Below are positions 8,806 to 16,084 of a stretch of 64,000 bases of DNA, in pieces. Made by a program: the position numbers and the translations under genes. How positions within the stretch are numbered: position 1 is the stretch's first letter; each line of letters starts with the position of its first letter. The DNA is from Symbioplanes lichenis (lineage in GTDB: Bacteria > Actinomycetota > Actinomycetes > Mycobacteriales > Micromonosporaceae). The stretch lies in NCBI RefSeq assembly GCF_030709675.1, contig NZ_JAUZQD010000007.1, positions 248,001 to 312,000 of the forward strand, read 5' to 3'. The notes beneath the pieces were generated by a model. That model was not told the origin of the DNA. It saw only the letters and a list, made by a program, of their open reading frames with translations, and did no database searches.

Positions 8806-9231
8806 TCACGAGGGGGAGCCCTCCGCATGACCGTCGCCGTCACCGCTGAGGCGCTGCACGATGCGCAGCACCGCGAGCCGGTCCGGCCCGGAGAGCGTGC
8901 TGCTGCGCTGCAAGATCTCGCGTACGTCCGCATCGCGCGCGGCGGCCAGCAGCGCCAGCTGCTCGTCGATGTCGGCGGCGCGCTCGTCGGAGAGAAAATA
9001 GGCCGGCGGCACCCCGAAGAAGGCGGCCAGCGCCTCAAGCTGCTTCACCGTCGGGTTGTCCCGGCTGCCGTTGCGCAGCGCCCACAGGTACTGCGGCGAG
9101 ATCTGCACGTCGCCCCGCCCGCTGACCGCCCGGGCGACCTCGGGATTGCTGAACGGCTTGCTCCGCCCCGCCGGGCGCACGACCTCGAACAGGTGGTTGA
9201 GCCGGTCGGCGAGGGTGCGCTGCGCGGACAT
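8806..9231 (-). CDS. XRE-family transcriptional regulator
   Basis: A 141-residue protein with a helix-turn-helix in the N-terminal half (VQISPQYLWALRNGSRDNPTVKQLEALAAFFGVP, residues about 41-75) and a short helical tail that ends in low-complexity residues. It resembles the XRE partners of ImmA/IrrE proteins. It precedes the membrane-protein gene in the same direction, separated by 110 bp that contain the palindromes at 8722-8741. The 78-bp gap to the divergent SARP gene holds its own promoter; no strong ribosome site is visible. Confidence 0.8.
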   Translation of the reverse strand: MSAQRTLADRLNHLFEVVRPAGRSKPFSNPEVARAVSGRGDVQISPQYLWALRNGSRDNPTVKQLEALAAFFGVPPAYFLSDERAADIDEQLALLAAARDADVREILQRSSTLSGPDRLAVLRIVQRLSGDGDGHAEGSPS

Positions 9232-9309
9232 GACTCAGCCTAACGTGCCACGACCCGACTCTCGTCCCCCGTCTTTCTCTTCCGTCGCTCATCCTTTTTG
9301 GAGCTTCCC

Positions 9310-10059
9310 GTGCCCAGGATTCGGATGCTCGGCCCGTTGCAGGTCGAGGACGCCGCGGGCCGGCCGGTCACCCCGGTCCGCCGCAAGCAACGCGAATTGC
9401 TCAGCCTGCTGCTCGTACGGGCCGGAGCAGTCGTCACCACGGACGAGATCGTCGACTGCCTCTGGCCCGCCCGGCCGCCCGCCTCGGCCCGCGCCAACGT
9501 CCACTCGTACGTCCACGGGGTGCGCGCCCTCCTGCCCGGCGGCCTGACGCGGACGTGCACCGGCTACCTGCTCGACGTGACGCCCGACGACTGCGACGCG
9601 CTCCTCTTCGAACGTCAGGCGACCCTCGGCGGCGCTGCCCTGTCCGCGGGCCGGCCGCACGAGGCGGCTTTCCTCCTGGCGCCCGCTCTGGCCCTGTGGC
9701 GCGGCCCGGTCCTCGCCGGCATCGAGCGCGCCGACTGGCTCGCCCCGGCCGCCGCCCGCATCGAGGAAGCCCGGCTCACCGCGATCGAGGACCACGTCCA
9801 GGCCCGCCTCCTCCTCGGCCGGCTCGGCGGGCTGGCCACCGAACTGACCGACGCCACCGCCCGCTACCCGCTGCGCGAGCGCCTGTGGGGCCACCTGATG
9901 CTCGCCCTGCACCGCACCGGGCGGAGCGCCGAGGCGCTGGCCGCGTACGGGCGGCTGGCCGATCTGCTCGACCGCGAGCTGGGCACCCGCCCCGGCCCCG
10001 CCATCCGCCGCCTCCACCGGGGCATCCGCACCCTCAATGGCGAACCCGGCGCAGCGTGA
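9310..10059 (+). CDS. AfsR/SARP-family regulator (OmpR-like DNA-binding + BTAD)
   Basis: A 249-residue protein. The N-terminal 90 residues form an OmpR-like winged helix (RMLGPLQVEDAAGRPVT, KQRELLSLLLVRAGAVVTTDEIVDCLWP), followed by a bacterial transcriptional activator domain (about residues 95-245). It lacks the NB-ARC and TPR parts, so it is a small SARP. GTG 9310 follows TTGGAG at six bases, which decides the start over TTG 9298. SARPs usually activate antibiotic gene clusters, but no such cluster is in the window. It ends overlapping the convergent GGCT-like gene by 26 bp. Confidence 0.8.
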   Translation: MPRIRMLGPLQVEDAAGRPVTPVRRKQRELLSLLLVRAGAVVTTDEIVDCLWPARPPASARANVHSYVHGVRALLPGGLTRTCTGYLLDVTPDDCDALLFERQATLGGAALSAGRPHEAAFLLAPALALWRGPVLAGIERADWLAPAAARIEEARLTAIEDHVQARLLLGRLGGLATELTDATARYPLRERLWGHLMLALHRTGRSAEALAAYGRLADLLDRELGTRPGPAIRRLHRGIRTLNGEPGAA

Positions 10060-10558
10060 CAATCGGCGCCGGCGCCTCCGGCACGGACGGCATCCCGCTG
10101 TGAAACCGATAAGCCGCCGCCACGGCGTCGTAATAGTCCCGCCGAATCCGCGCCGTCCCCTCTTTGATCGCCCGCCTCGCCCGAGCCGCACTGGCCGGCT
10201 TGGCAACATAGGTCCACGCGTCGCCCGTGTCGGTGCGCACGTAGTTCCCCTCCCGTGCGTCGAGAGCGCGCAGCTCCGCCGCAGGCACGAAAAAAGTCAC
10301 GCCTTCCGCCACGGCAGCGGGAGCTCTCTCAACCGTCAAGAAAAGCACCTGAATCTGCGGCCGCGTGCCGTCGACAGGATCCTCGTACGAAACCCTCCGA
10401 TCGGGCGCCGTGTTGTCCGTGCACACGTTCCAGGTCACGGTCCAGCCCGGAAGAGTCGTACGCACGTAGTCCCGCCCCGCAACCGCCGGCCGGCCGAGCA
10501 GGGTGGCCATCGTCGCCGGGGCGGCCAGAGACCCGTACACGAAGACGCCTCTGCTCAT
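10034..10558 (-). CDS. gamma-glutamylcyclotransferase-like (GGCT/AIG2) protein
   Basis: A 174-residue protein opening with the fold's phosphate-binding signature VYGSLA (residues 7-12). The following beta strands and the acidic LDAREGNYVR segment fit the GGCT/AIG2-like superfamily, where a glutamate acts as general base. Members act on gamma-glutamyl peptides or amines, or have unknown substrates. It overlaps the convergent SARP gene at its 3' end. Confidence 0.65.
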   Translation of the reverse strand: MSRGVFVYGSLAAPATMATLLGRPAVAGRDYVRTTLPGWTVTWNVCTDNTAPDRRVSYEDPVDGTRPQIQVLFLTVERAPAAVAEGVTFFVPAAELRALDAREGNYVRTDTGDAWTYVAKPASAARARRAIKEGTARIRRDYYDAVAAAYRFHSGMPSVPEAPAPIVTLRRVRH

Positions 10559-10631
10559 GCTTCAAGAGGCTCCCGTGTCCGGGGGCCGGTGGTCAACTGC
10601 GGGCGGGGCTTGGTCGGGTAGCATGTGGCTT

Positions 10632-10656
10632 CGCGCCCCTCGTAGCTTCGGGGGCG
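10632..10656. repeat. hairpin with a tRNA-start-like loop
   Basis: GCGCCCC and GGGGCGC arms pair perfectly around an 11-base loop. The left part, CCCTCGTAGCTT, nearly repeats the first bases of the tRNA 26 bp downstream (CCCTCGTAGCTC). It may be a processing hairpin or a remnant of a duplicated tRNA end. Confidence 0.35.
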
Positions 10657-10661
10657 CTCGG

Positions 10662-10734
10662 GCCCTCGTAGCTCAGGGGATAGAGCAACGGTTTCCTAAA
10701 CCGCAGGTCGCAGGTTCGATTCCTGCCGGGGGCA
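10662..10734 (+). tRNA. tRNA-Arg, anticodon CCT
   Basis: A 73-base cloverleaf: acceptor GCCCTCG pairs with CGGGGGC, the D arm is GCTC/GAGC, the anticodon loop TTCCTAA carries CCT, and the T arm is GCAGG-TTCGATT-CCTGC. The top pair of the anticodon stem is an A-C mismatch. The 3' CCA is not encoded. It reads the rare AGG codon. Confidence 0.95.
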
Positions 10735-10743
10735 CAAATGTGA

Positions 10744-10776
10744 TGTCTCGCGACATCGGAAACGTCCGGATCGACG
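10744..10776 (+). repeat. 33-bp inverted repeat, left copy
   Basis: This 33-base stretch, starting TGTCTCGCGACATC ten bases after the tRNA, recurs in reverse orientation at 19000-19032 with a single mismatch (position 27, A versus G). Both copies begin with TGT at their outer edge and point inward. Homology stops abruptly on both sides. The pair brackets about 8.3 kb. Confidence 0.85.
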
Positions 10777-11000
10777 TTTTCCTGAGTTCGGGCGTTCTGG
10801 GCAAGTGCGCGACCGGTGGGCTGGCAGTCGCGTTACGCGTCGATGGGAGCCCTTTGACAGGTACGCCGGCGTCGCCGTCCGGGCCGAGCAAGGTGCAAGG
10901 CGCACCCCAGCGCCTCTCGACTTTCCGGAGGTGGGCGATGCATCGGTCAGGACCGCGGCCTCCTCGGGCCCGCCGTCCGATGCCCGACTGAATCACTAGC

Positions 11001-11861
11001 TCAGAGGCGATTCAGCGCCTCGTGAAGGTGTTTCAAGGTGTCCTCGGGCTTTCCCGCGTCCAGGGACAGCTCCTCCATCGCCGTCCGGTAGGGATCCGAT
11101 TGCGCGGGAGTGTCGAAGAACAGCGGGTCACCGATGTGTTCGATGTAGATGACATCGGCGAGTTTTTCGATGCGTTGCCGCAAGATCGAGAAGGACGTGG
11201 CGATCCCCCGTCGGCCGCCCGCGCCGGAGGGCACTACTTGCAGGACGACGCTGGGCCGCTGGGCGGCTTCGATCAAGAACTCGATCTGCTCGCGCATCAC
11301 CTTGCGGCCCGCGAAGGTTTCCTCCAGGGCGGCATGATCGACCAAGGCCCACAACCGTCGAACATTCCCTTGCAGAATCGTCCGTTGTCGTTGCTGACGG
11401 ATGTCGACCCGTCGGCGAATTTCCCGTTCGTCGTCGTAACGCCGCCCGATGAGTGCAGCCGCATATGCGGGCGTCTGCAGCAACCCTGGGATGAAGCGAA
11501 CCTCGTAGGTCCGGATTGTCTGGGCCATGGATTCCAGCAGCAGGTAGGAGCAGAACGAACCGACGAGCACCGCGCGGTCGGAGTGCCACCATTGCGGGCT
11601 GTTGAGACGGCTGACGTACTCGAGCAGCGCCTGCCGCTGGGCTCGGCCCGTCACGCTGTAGAGGTCCATCAGCACGTGCAGATCGCTTTCCTTGACTCTG
11701 CTCTTGCCGCTTTCAATGCGGCTGACCTTGGAGGGGCTACCGACGTGCCGGCTGGCGACCACGGGAGAAATGCCGGCCGCTTCCCTCAGTAACCGAAGCT
11801 GGCGTCCGAGCATCTGGTGAGCTTCGTTCGGACGAGTCGGCGGTTTTTGGCGCTGGGACAT
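11001..11861 (-). CDS. HTH protein with DUF5753 domain (Scr1 / antitoxin-like regulator)
   Basis: A 286-residue protein. An XRE helix-turn-helix lies at about residues 20-75 (LGRQLRLLREAAGISP, PSKVSRIESGKSR), and the rest is the DUF5753 domain (TYEVRFIPGLLQTPAYAAALI, VDHAALEE, LQVVPSGAGG). Hundreds of such genes occur in Streptomyces and relatives, usually followed by a small DUF397 gene with which they form an antitoxin/toxin-like pair (Scr1/Scr2). Here the next gene on this strand is absent: 260 bp lead to the tRNA, so this copy is solitary. ATG 11861 fits the family start. Confidence 0.85.
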   Translation of the reverse strand: MSQRQKPPTRPNEAHQMLGRQLRLLREAAGISPVVASRHVGSPSKVSRIESGKSRVKESDLHVLMDLYSVTGRAQRQALLEYVSRLNSPQWWHSDRAVLVGSFCSYLLLESMAQTIRTYEVRFIPGLLQTPAYAAALIGRRYDDEREIRRRVDIRQQRQRTILQGNVRRLWALVDHAALEETFAGRKVMREQIEFLIEAAQRPSVVLQVVPSGAGGRRGIATSFSILRQRIEKLADVIYIEHIGDPLFFDTPAQSDPYRTAMEELSLDAGKPEDTLKHLHEALNRL

Positions 11862-11944
11862 GCCACTCCGTTGTGCGCTGGGCGAGTTGGAAGTCGGCCG
11901 CCGGGCAGGCGGTGCGGTGCTTGTGGCGTTGAGGTCCGGCGATG

Positions 11945-12088
11945 TCAGGCAGCGAGTCGCTTGATGATCGTGTTTGACAGTGCGACGGACGCAACGCCGG
12001 CAGCGGTGGCAACTACTGGCTGCGCCAGGGTCGCCTCGGCGACAGAGAATGCCATAAGCGCAAGATCGAATATCAGAAGAGAACGCAC
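11945..12088 (-). CDS. possible small membrane peptide (47 aa)
   Basis: A 47-residue frame starting GTG 12088. Nearly the whole product is hydrophobic (SLLIFDLALMAFSV, then VVATAAGVASVALS) and ends KRLAA, as a single-span membrane peptide would. Base composition is lower in G+C than its surroundings. There is no good ribosome site. It lies just upstream of the DUF5753 gene on the same strand and could be its leader or an unrelated small gene. Confidence 0.3.
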   Translation of the reverse strand: MRSLLIFDLALMAFSVAEATLAQPVVATAAGVASVALSNTIIKRLAA

Positions 12089-12374
12089 GCCATGGATGCC
12101 ACGCGGGGTACGGCACGTGGGGCAGGGGCGTAAAGGTCGTGGAGGGCGTCGTTGCCTAGTCACAAGACCTATAGTTTCCCGATCACCGTGCAACGCGCAA
12201 TGGCAGCTGCACTCTTGCATGCACGTGCAGATGCATCGCCGTTTTCGTCCTGATTGGACGGGATCTCATCGTAGAACGGCGATTCCATCGTCGTTACCGC
12301 GGAGCCCCTCCATCGCCTGCCGGAAGCGGATCAGGCGGTCAAGTGCCCGACAGATTGAGGCGAAGGCGTCCGCG
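12089..12374. other. intergenic stretch without a recognised gene
   Basis: About 285 bp with lower G+C than average, especially 12160-12300. I see no ORF with protein-like composition and no clear terminator. The TetR operon probably ends here, and promoters for the leftward genes at 11945-12088 and 11001-11861 may lie within it. Confidence 0.4.
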
Positions 12375-12989
12375 TCAGCGGGTAGCGCGGAGGCCCCGCA
12401 GGATGAAATCGAGGCGGCGGGTGTAGTCGGTGCGGGACTGTTTGGTGCAGGCTCGGACGATCACGCCGCGCTCGAGGATCAGGTAGGTCAGGTCCTCGGG
12501 GGTGACGTCGGCGCGGATCACGTTGGCGGCCTGAGCTTCGTGGAGGAGGTGGCGGGCGAAGTCGCAGGCTTGGTCGCAGAGGATGGCGAGGGGCTGGGAG
12601 TCGGGGAGGGCTCGCATCAACACGTCGTTGGCGGCTGGTTCGTCGTACTGGAGGAGCCAGGTTCGGCGCAGGAATTCTTCGAAGCGGGTCAGGGGGCCTT
12701 CCAGCTCGCCTACGGCTTCGATGATGTCGCGGATGCGTTCGGCGACCAGGTCGTCGACGACCGCGTCGATCAGGGCGCTTCGGCCGCCGAAGCGGTGGTA
12801 GATGGTCCCTTTGCTGACGCCGGCGGCCCGGGCGACCTCGTCGAGGGGCGTAGTCAGCCCACTCGTGCGAAATACTTCCAGCGCGGCTCGGCGGATGCCC
12901 TCGACGTTGCGTTGGGCATCCGCACGGAGCCGCGGCGCCGGCGTTGCGGCCGAGGCGCGCGGCGGCGGCTGGCTTGCGGAGGGGCTCAT
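12375..12989 (-). CDS. TetR-family transcriptional regulator
   Basis: A 204-residue protein. After a disordered 28-residue N-terminal tail comes a TetR helix-turn-helix (VEGIRRAALEVFRTSG, LDEVARAAGVSKGTIYHRFG) and an all-helical ligand domain. It overlaps the DsbA-family gene stop by four bases (ATGA), so it is the last gene of a three-gene unit: peptide, oxidoreductase, regulator. The 16-bp palindrome at 13731-13746 over the unit's first start codon is the likely autoregulatory operator. Confidence 0.85.
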   Translation of the reverse strand: MSPSASQPPPRASAATPAPRLRADAQRNVEGIRRAALEVFRTSGLTTPLDEVARAAGVSKGTIYHRFGGRSALIDAVVDDLVAERIRDIIEAVGELEGPLTRFEEFLRRTWLLQYDEPAANDVLMRALPDSQPLAILCDQACDFARHLLHEAQAANVIRADVTPEDLTYLILERGVIVRACTKQSRTDYTRRLDFILRGLRATR

Positions 12990-13645
12990 GCCGGCTGGGC
13001 GGCGCGGTCCTGCCAGCTCAGGTCCAGCGCCTTCCGGAACAGCTCGAGCGGCTGCGCCCCGGACACGGCCCGCTTGTTGTCGAAGACGAAGAACGGGACG
13101 CCGGTGATGCCGTACGCGCGGGCCTGATCGAGGTCGGCTCGAATCTCCTGCTCGTACGCCTTCGTGCGCAGCGCCTCGAGGGCGGCGTCGCGGTCGAGGC
13201 CCAGCCCGGCGGCTAGGTCGGCGAGGACGGCGTGGTCCGAGAGGTCGGCGCCGTCCGTGAACTCGGCCCGGAAGAGGCGCTCGACCATCGGCAGCTCCTG
13301 GCCGTGGGCCTTGGCGAAGTGGATCAACCGGTGCGCGTCCAGGGTGTTGACCATGAGGGCCTGCGGGAAGCGGTAGTCCAGCCCCGCCTCGGCACCCCGC
13401 GCGGTGAGGTGCTCGTGCGACGCGTCCAGCTGCTCCTTCGGTACGCCGTGCAGAGTGCTGACGTAATCGTCGGCGCTCACGGCCGTACCGGTGAAGGCGG
13501 GGTTGAGCTGGAAGCTGTGGTAGCGGATCTCCACCTGGTCGCCGTGGTCGAAGTCACGGACGGCCGCTTCGAGCGTCGCGTGGCCGAGGTAGCAGAACGG
13601 GCAGACGACGTCGCTCCAGACGTCGATGACAACGGGCTCGGTCAT
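12986..13645 (-). CDS. DsbA-family oxidoreductase (FrnE-like)
   Basis: A 219-residue thioredoxin-fold protein with an inserted helical domain and the redox motif C15-P-F-C18 in VVCPFCYLG. The cis-proline loop TGVPFF lies near the C-terminus. There is no signal peptide, so it is cytoplasmic, as FrnE-type 2-hydroxychromene-isomerase/DsbA relatives are. Such enzymes act in thiol exchange, stress resistance and some natural-product pathways. Its start overlaps the stop of the 31-residue ORF (TGATG), and its stop overlaps the TetR start. Confidence 0.85.
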   Translation of the reverse strand: MTEPVVIDVWSDVVCPFCYLGHATLEAAVRDFDHGDQVEIRYHSFQLNPAFTGTAVSADDYVSTLHGVPKEQLDASHEHLTARGAEAGLDYRFPQALMVNTLDAHRLIHFAKAHGQELPMVERLFRAEFTDGADLSDHAVLADLAAGLGLDRDAALEALRTKAYEQEIRADLDQARAYGITGVPFFVFDNKRAVSGAQPLELFRKALDLSWQDRAAQPA

Positions 13646-13740
13646 CAGTCACACACCTCGCCGGGCGTGCAGACGCCGCCGTCGTCGTCAGTCGGCTCGA
13701 GCACGATCAGCGGAGGCGGCGCCTCGTTACTTGACTCCAT
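13645..13740 (-). CDS. 31-residue acidic peptide with C-terminal Cys pair, coupled to the DsbA-family gene
   Basis: ATG 13740 opens a 31-codon frame. The product has a neutral N-terminus with three prolines (residues 8-10), a hydrophobic LIVLEP segment, a DDDGG turn and then two cysteines spaced C24-x5-C30 before a final Asp. The TGA stop shares its last base with the ATG of the DsbA-family gene, so translation of the two is probably coupled. No ribosome site precedes ATG 13740. A TATCTT -10-like hexamer 8-13 bases upstream would give a leaderless transcript. I do not recognise the peptide. It could be a disulfide-bonded or modified peptide made with the adjacent thiol enzyme, or merely a coupling leader. 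Confidence 0.55.
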   Translation of the reverse strand: MESSNEAPPPLIVLEPTDDDGGVCTPGEVCD

Positions 13741-13746
13741 AGTCAA
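13731..13746. promoter_or_regulatory. candidate TetR operator over the peptide start codon
   Basis: TTGACT-CCAT-AGTCAA is a perfect six-base dyad with a four-base spacer. The ATG of the 31-residue ORF sits in its centre. Its size and symmetry suit a TetR dimer, and the TetR gene is in the operon it would control. Confidence 0.5.
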
Positions 13747-13762
13747 GAAGATAGCTCGCTGG

Positions 13763-14512
13763 TCAGAGACGTTCCACCCGGGTCCACGTCACCCAGCCGC
13801 GCTCGCGCATGAGGTCCCGCATCCGCTGCGAGCGCGGGTCCGCCTCGTCCGCCAGCGCGTCGAGGAGATCGGTGTCCATTCCGCTCGTCTCCCGGAAGCC
13901 GGCCGCGAAGGCCTCCTCGTTCAGGACGGCCATGATGTCGGCGGCCTCGACCAGCAGCGCCTCGTCCCACGCGTCGTCGTCGATGACCTTCGACAGCACC
14001 TCATAGAGCCGGAGGATGCGCGGGTCGTCAAGCGCGGCGAACTTGCTGGGCATCCACGCGACGACCTCGTCCGGCCGGAGGGCCGTCATCAGGATCCAGC
14101 CGTCGCGCTCGCCGGCCACGATCCGCTCCGACACTCCGAGCTCCCGGAGCCGGTCGAGATAGGCGACGACCTCGGGTGGCAGCACCAAGCTGTCGCCCGC
14201 GGCCAGTTGCGCGATCTGCTTGCGGCTGGTCTCGAGCCGGTCGACCTCGGCGCGCAGCTGCCCGTCGATCCGGTCGATCGCCTCCGCGAAGGCGTCCGCG
14301 TCGGCTTCGAGCATCGCGCCGATCCGGGACAGCGGCACGCCGGCGTCGGCGAGCGTACGAATCTTGGTGAGCAGCACCACGGCCGTCGCGCCGTACCGCC
14401 GGTAGCCCGAGGCGTCGCGCCCGGGCTCCGGCAGCAGGCCGATCTGGTGGTAGTGCCGGACCGCCCGCACGGTGACGCCGGCGCAGGCCGCCAGTTGGCT
14501 GATCGTCAGCAT
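13763..14512 (-). CDS. MerR-family regulator
   Basis: A 249-residue protein. The MerR winged helix opens it (LTISQLAACAGVTVRAVRHYHQIGLLPEP, residues 2-30; GYRRYG), followed by the dimerisation coiled coil and a 140-residue helical C-terminal domain like those of drug-sensing MerR proteins. ATG 14512 shares a base with the permease stop (TGATG), making it the third gene of the ATPase-permease-regulator operon. It likely controls the dyad-containing region at 16047-16077. Confidence 0.85.
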   Translation of the reverse strand: MLTISQLAACAGVTVRAVRHYHQIGLLPEPGRDASGYRRYGATAVVLLTKIRTLADAGVPLSRIGAMLEADADAFAEAIDRIDGQLRAEVDRLETSRKQIAQLAAGDSLVLPPEVVAYLDRLRELGVSERIVAGERDGWILMTALRPDEVVAWMPSKFAALDDPRILRLYEVLSKVIDDDAWDEALLVEAADIMAVLNEEAFAAGFRETSGMDTDLLDALADEADPRSQRMRDLMRERGWVTWTRVERL

Positions 14513-15258
14513 CAGCTGATTTTCCGCCGATAGGTCAGAACCGCGAAGAGGTACGCCACCACGAGCACACCGACGCACCAAGCGAGCGCGGTCCAGATGC
14601 CGGAGCCGACCGGCCGCTCGGCGAAAAGGTCACGGATCGCGTTGACGAGCGCGGTCGCCGGCTGATGCTCGGCGAAGGCGCGCACCGGCCCGGGCATGGA
14701 TTCCGTGGGTACGAACGCCGAGCTCACCAGCGGCAGGAAAACGAGCGGATAGGAGAACGCACTCGCGCCGTCCACGGATTTCGCGGTGAGCCCGGGAATC
14801 ACGGCTATCCACGTCAGCGCCAGCGTGAAGAGGATCAGCAGCCCGGCCACCGCGAGCCAGCCGAGCACGCCCGCCCCGCTCCGGAAGCCCATGAGCACCG
14901 CGACGCCGACGACGACCACGAGCGAGATCAGATTGGCGACGAGCGAGGTCAGAACATGCGCCCACAGGACGGACGACCGCGCGATCGGCATCGACTGGAA
15001 CCGCTCGAAAATGCCGCCCCGCATGTCCAGGAACAGCCGGTACGCGGTGTACGAGATGCCCGACGCGATCGTGATGAGCAGGATGCCGGGCAGTTGATAA
15101 GTCACGTACGAGTCGGATCCGACGTCGATGGCGCCGCCGAAGACGTACACGAAGAGCAGCATGAAGGCGATCGGCATGATCGCGGTCGTGATGATGGTGT
15201 CGGGGCTGCGCAGAATGTGCCGCAGCGAGCGTCCGAGCAGGACCAGAGTGTCATTCAT
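14512..15258 (-). CDS. ABC-2 type transporter permease (DrrB-like)
   Basis: A 248-residue protein with six membrane helices and the ABC-2 layout (SPDTIITTAIMPIAFMLLFVYVFGG; FERFQSMPIARSS between helices 2 and 3). It pairs with the ATPase whose stop overlaps its start (15255-15258). The family exports drugs or lipids such as daunorubicin in producers. The substrate here is unknown. Confidence 0.85.
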   Translation of the reverse strand: MNDTLVLLGRSLRHILRSPDTIITTAIMPIAFMLLFVYVFGGAIDVGSDSYVTYQLPGILLITIASGISYTAYRLFLDMRGGIFERFQSMPIARSSVLWAHVLTSLVANLISLVVVVGVAVLMGFRSGAGVLGWLAVAGLLILFTLALTWIAVIPGLTAKSVDGASAFSYPLVFLPLVSSAFVPTESMPGPVRAFAEHQPATALVNAIRDLFAERPVGSGIWTALAWCVGVLVVAYLFAVLTYRRKIS

Positions 15259-16028
15259 CGCTTCTCGGCTCCCACGACGCTGAGGAAGATCTCTTCGAGG
15301 GTCGGCTGTTTCTCGACGTATTCGACCTGGGCCGGCGGCAGCAGTCGCTTGAGCTCCTCGAGCGTCCCGTCGACGATGATCCGGCCCTGGTGCAGAATGG
15401 CGATCCGGTCGGCGAGCTGCTCGGCCTCGTCGAGATATTGGGTGGTGAGCAACACGGTCGTGCCGCTCTCGGCGAGCTCCCGGACCGCTTGCCACACCTC
15501 GAGCCGTGCCTCCGGATCGAGCCCGGTCGTCGGCTCGTCGAGAAAGACGACCGGCGGATTCCCGATGAGGCTCATGGCAATGTCCAGCCGCCGCCGCATG
15601 CCGCCCGAATAGGTCGCCACCCGCCGTCCGCCCGCCTCGGCCAGATCGAAGCGCCCGAGCAGCCCGTCGGCAATCGCGCCGGGGTCCGCTTGCCGGCGCA
15701 GCCGGGCGACCAGCACGAGATTCTCCCGGCCGGTGAGGATTTCGTCGACCGCGGCGAACTGCCCGGTCAGGCTGATCGAGCGGCGCACGTCGGCGGCTTG
15801 GGTGCGTACGTCGAAGCCATTGATCGAAGCCTGGCCCGCGTCGGCCTTGAGCAGGGTCGAAAGAATGCGGACAACCGTGGTCTTTCCCGCCCCGTTCGAC
15901 CCGAGCAGGGCGAAAATGCTGCCCCGCGCCACGTCGAGATCGACCCCGCGCAGCACGGGCAGATCCTTGAACGATTTCTCGAGGCCCCGCACGTGAATCG
16001 CGCTGGTCCCCGTCTCCGGTGCACTCAT
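15255..16028 (-). CDS. ABC transporter ATP-binding protein (DrrA-like)
   Basis: A 257-residue ATPase: Walker A GSNGAGKTT at residues 43-51, the LSGG signature as YSGGMRRRLDIAMSL, Walker B VVFLDEPTTGLDP and a switch His replaced by Gln in LLTTQYLDEAEQLADR, as is normal in DrrA-type proteins. The C-terminal regulatory extension (PPAQVEYVEKQPTLEEIFL) is present. ATG 16028 is chosen over 16067 because the longer frame would cross the dyad. It heads the operon ATPase, permease, MerR. Confidence 0.9.
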   Translation of the reverse strand: MSAPETGTSAIHVRGLEKSFKDLPVLRGVDLDVARGSIFALLGSNGAGKTTVVRILSTLLKADAGQASINGFDVRTQAADVRRSISLTGQFAAVDEILTGRENLVLVARLRRQADPGAIADGLLGRFDLAEAGGRRVATYSGGMRRRLDIAMSLIGNPPVVFLDEPTTGLDPEARLEVWQAVRELAESGTTVLLTTQYLDEAEQLADRIAILHQGRIIVDGTLEELKRLLPPAQVEYVEKQPTLEEIFLSVVGAEKR

Positions 16029-16046
16029 GCCGGTCAGCTTGCAGGG

Positions 16047-16077
16047 TTGACGCTGCGTCAGGGTCAAGCCTTACATT
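16047..16077. promoter_or_regulatory. MerR-type promoter/operator in the divergent gap
   Basis: The gap between the ATPase start (16028) and the secreted-protein start (16085) holds GACGC-T-GCGTC (16049-16059) inside a wider TTGAC-N11-GTCAA dyad (16047-16067). On the plus strand TTGACG (16047) and TACATT (16072) are separated by 19 bp, the long spacer typical of MerR-activated promoters. Confidence 0.5.
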
Positions 16078-16084
16078 CAATGTC

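Noticed and set aside
10673..10996. 107-codon minus-strand frame containing the phrase PPAGIEPATCGLG
   Set aside because: This is the antisense translation of the tRNA-Arg gene and its downstream repeat, a well-known annotation artefact.
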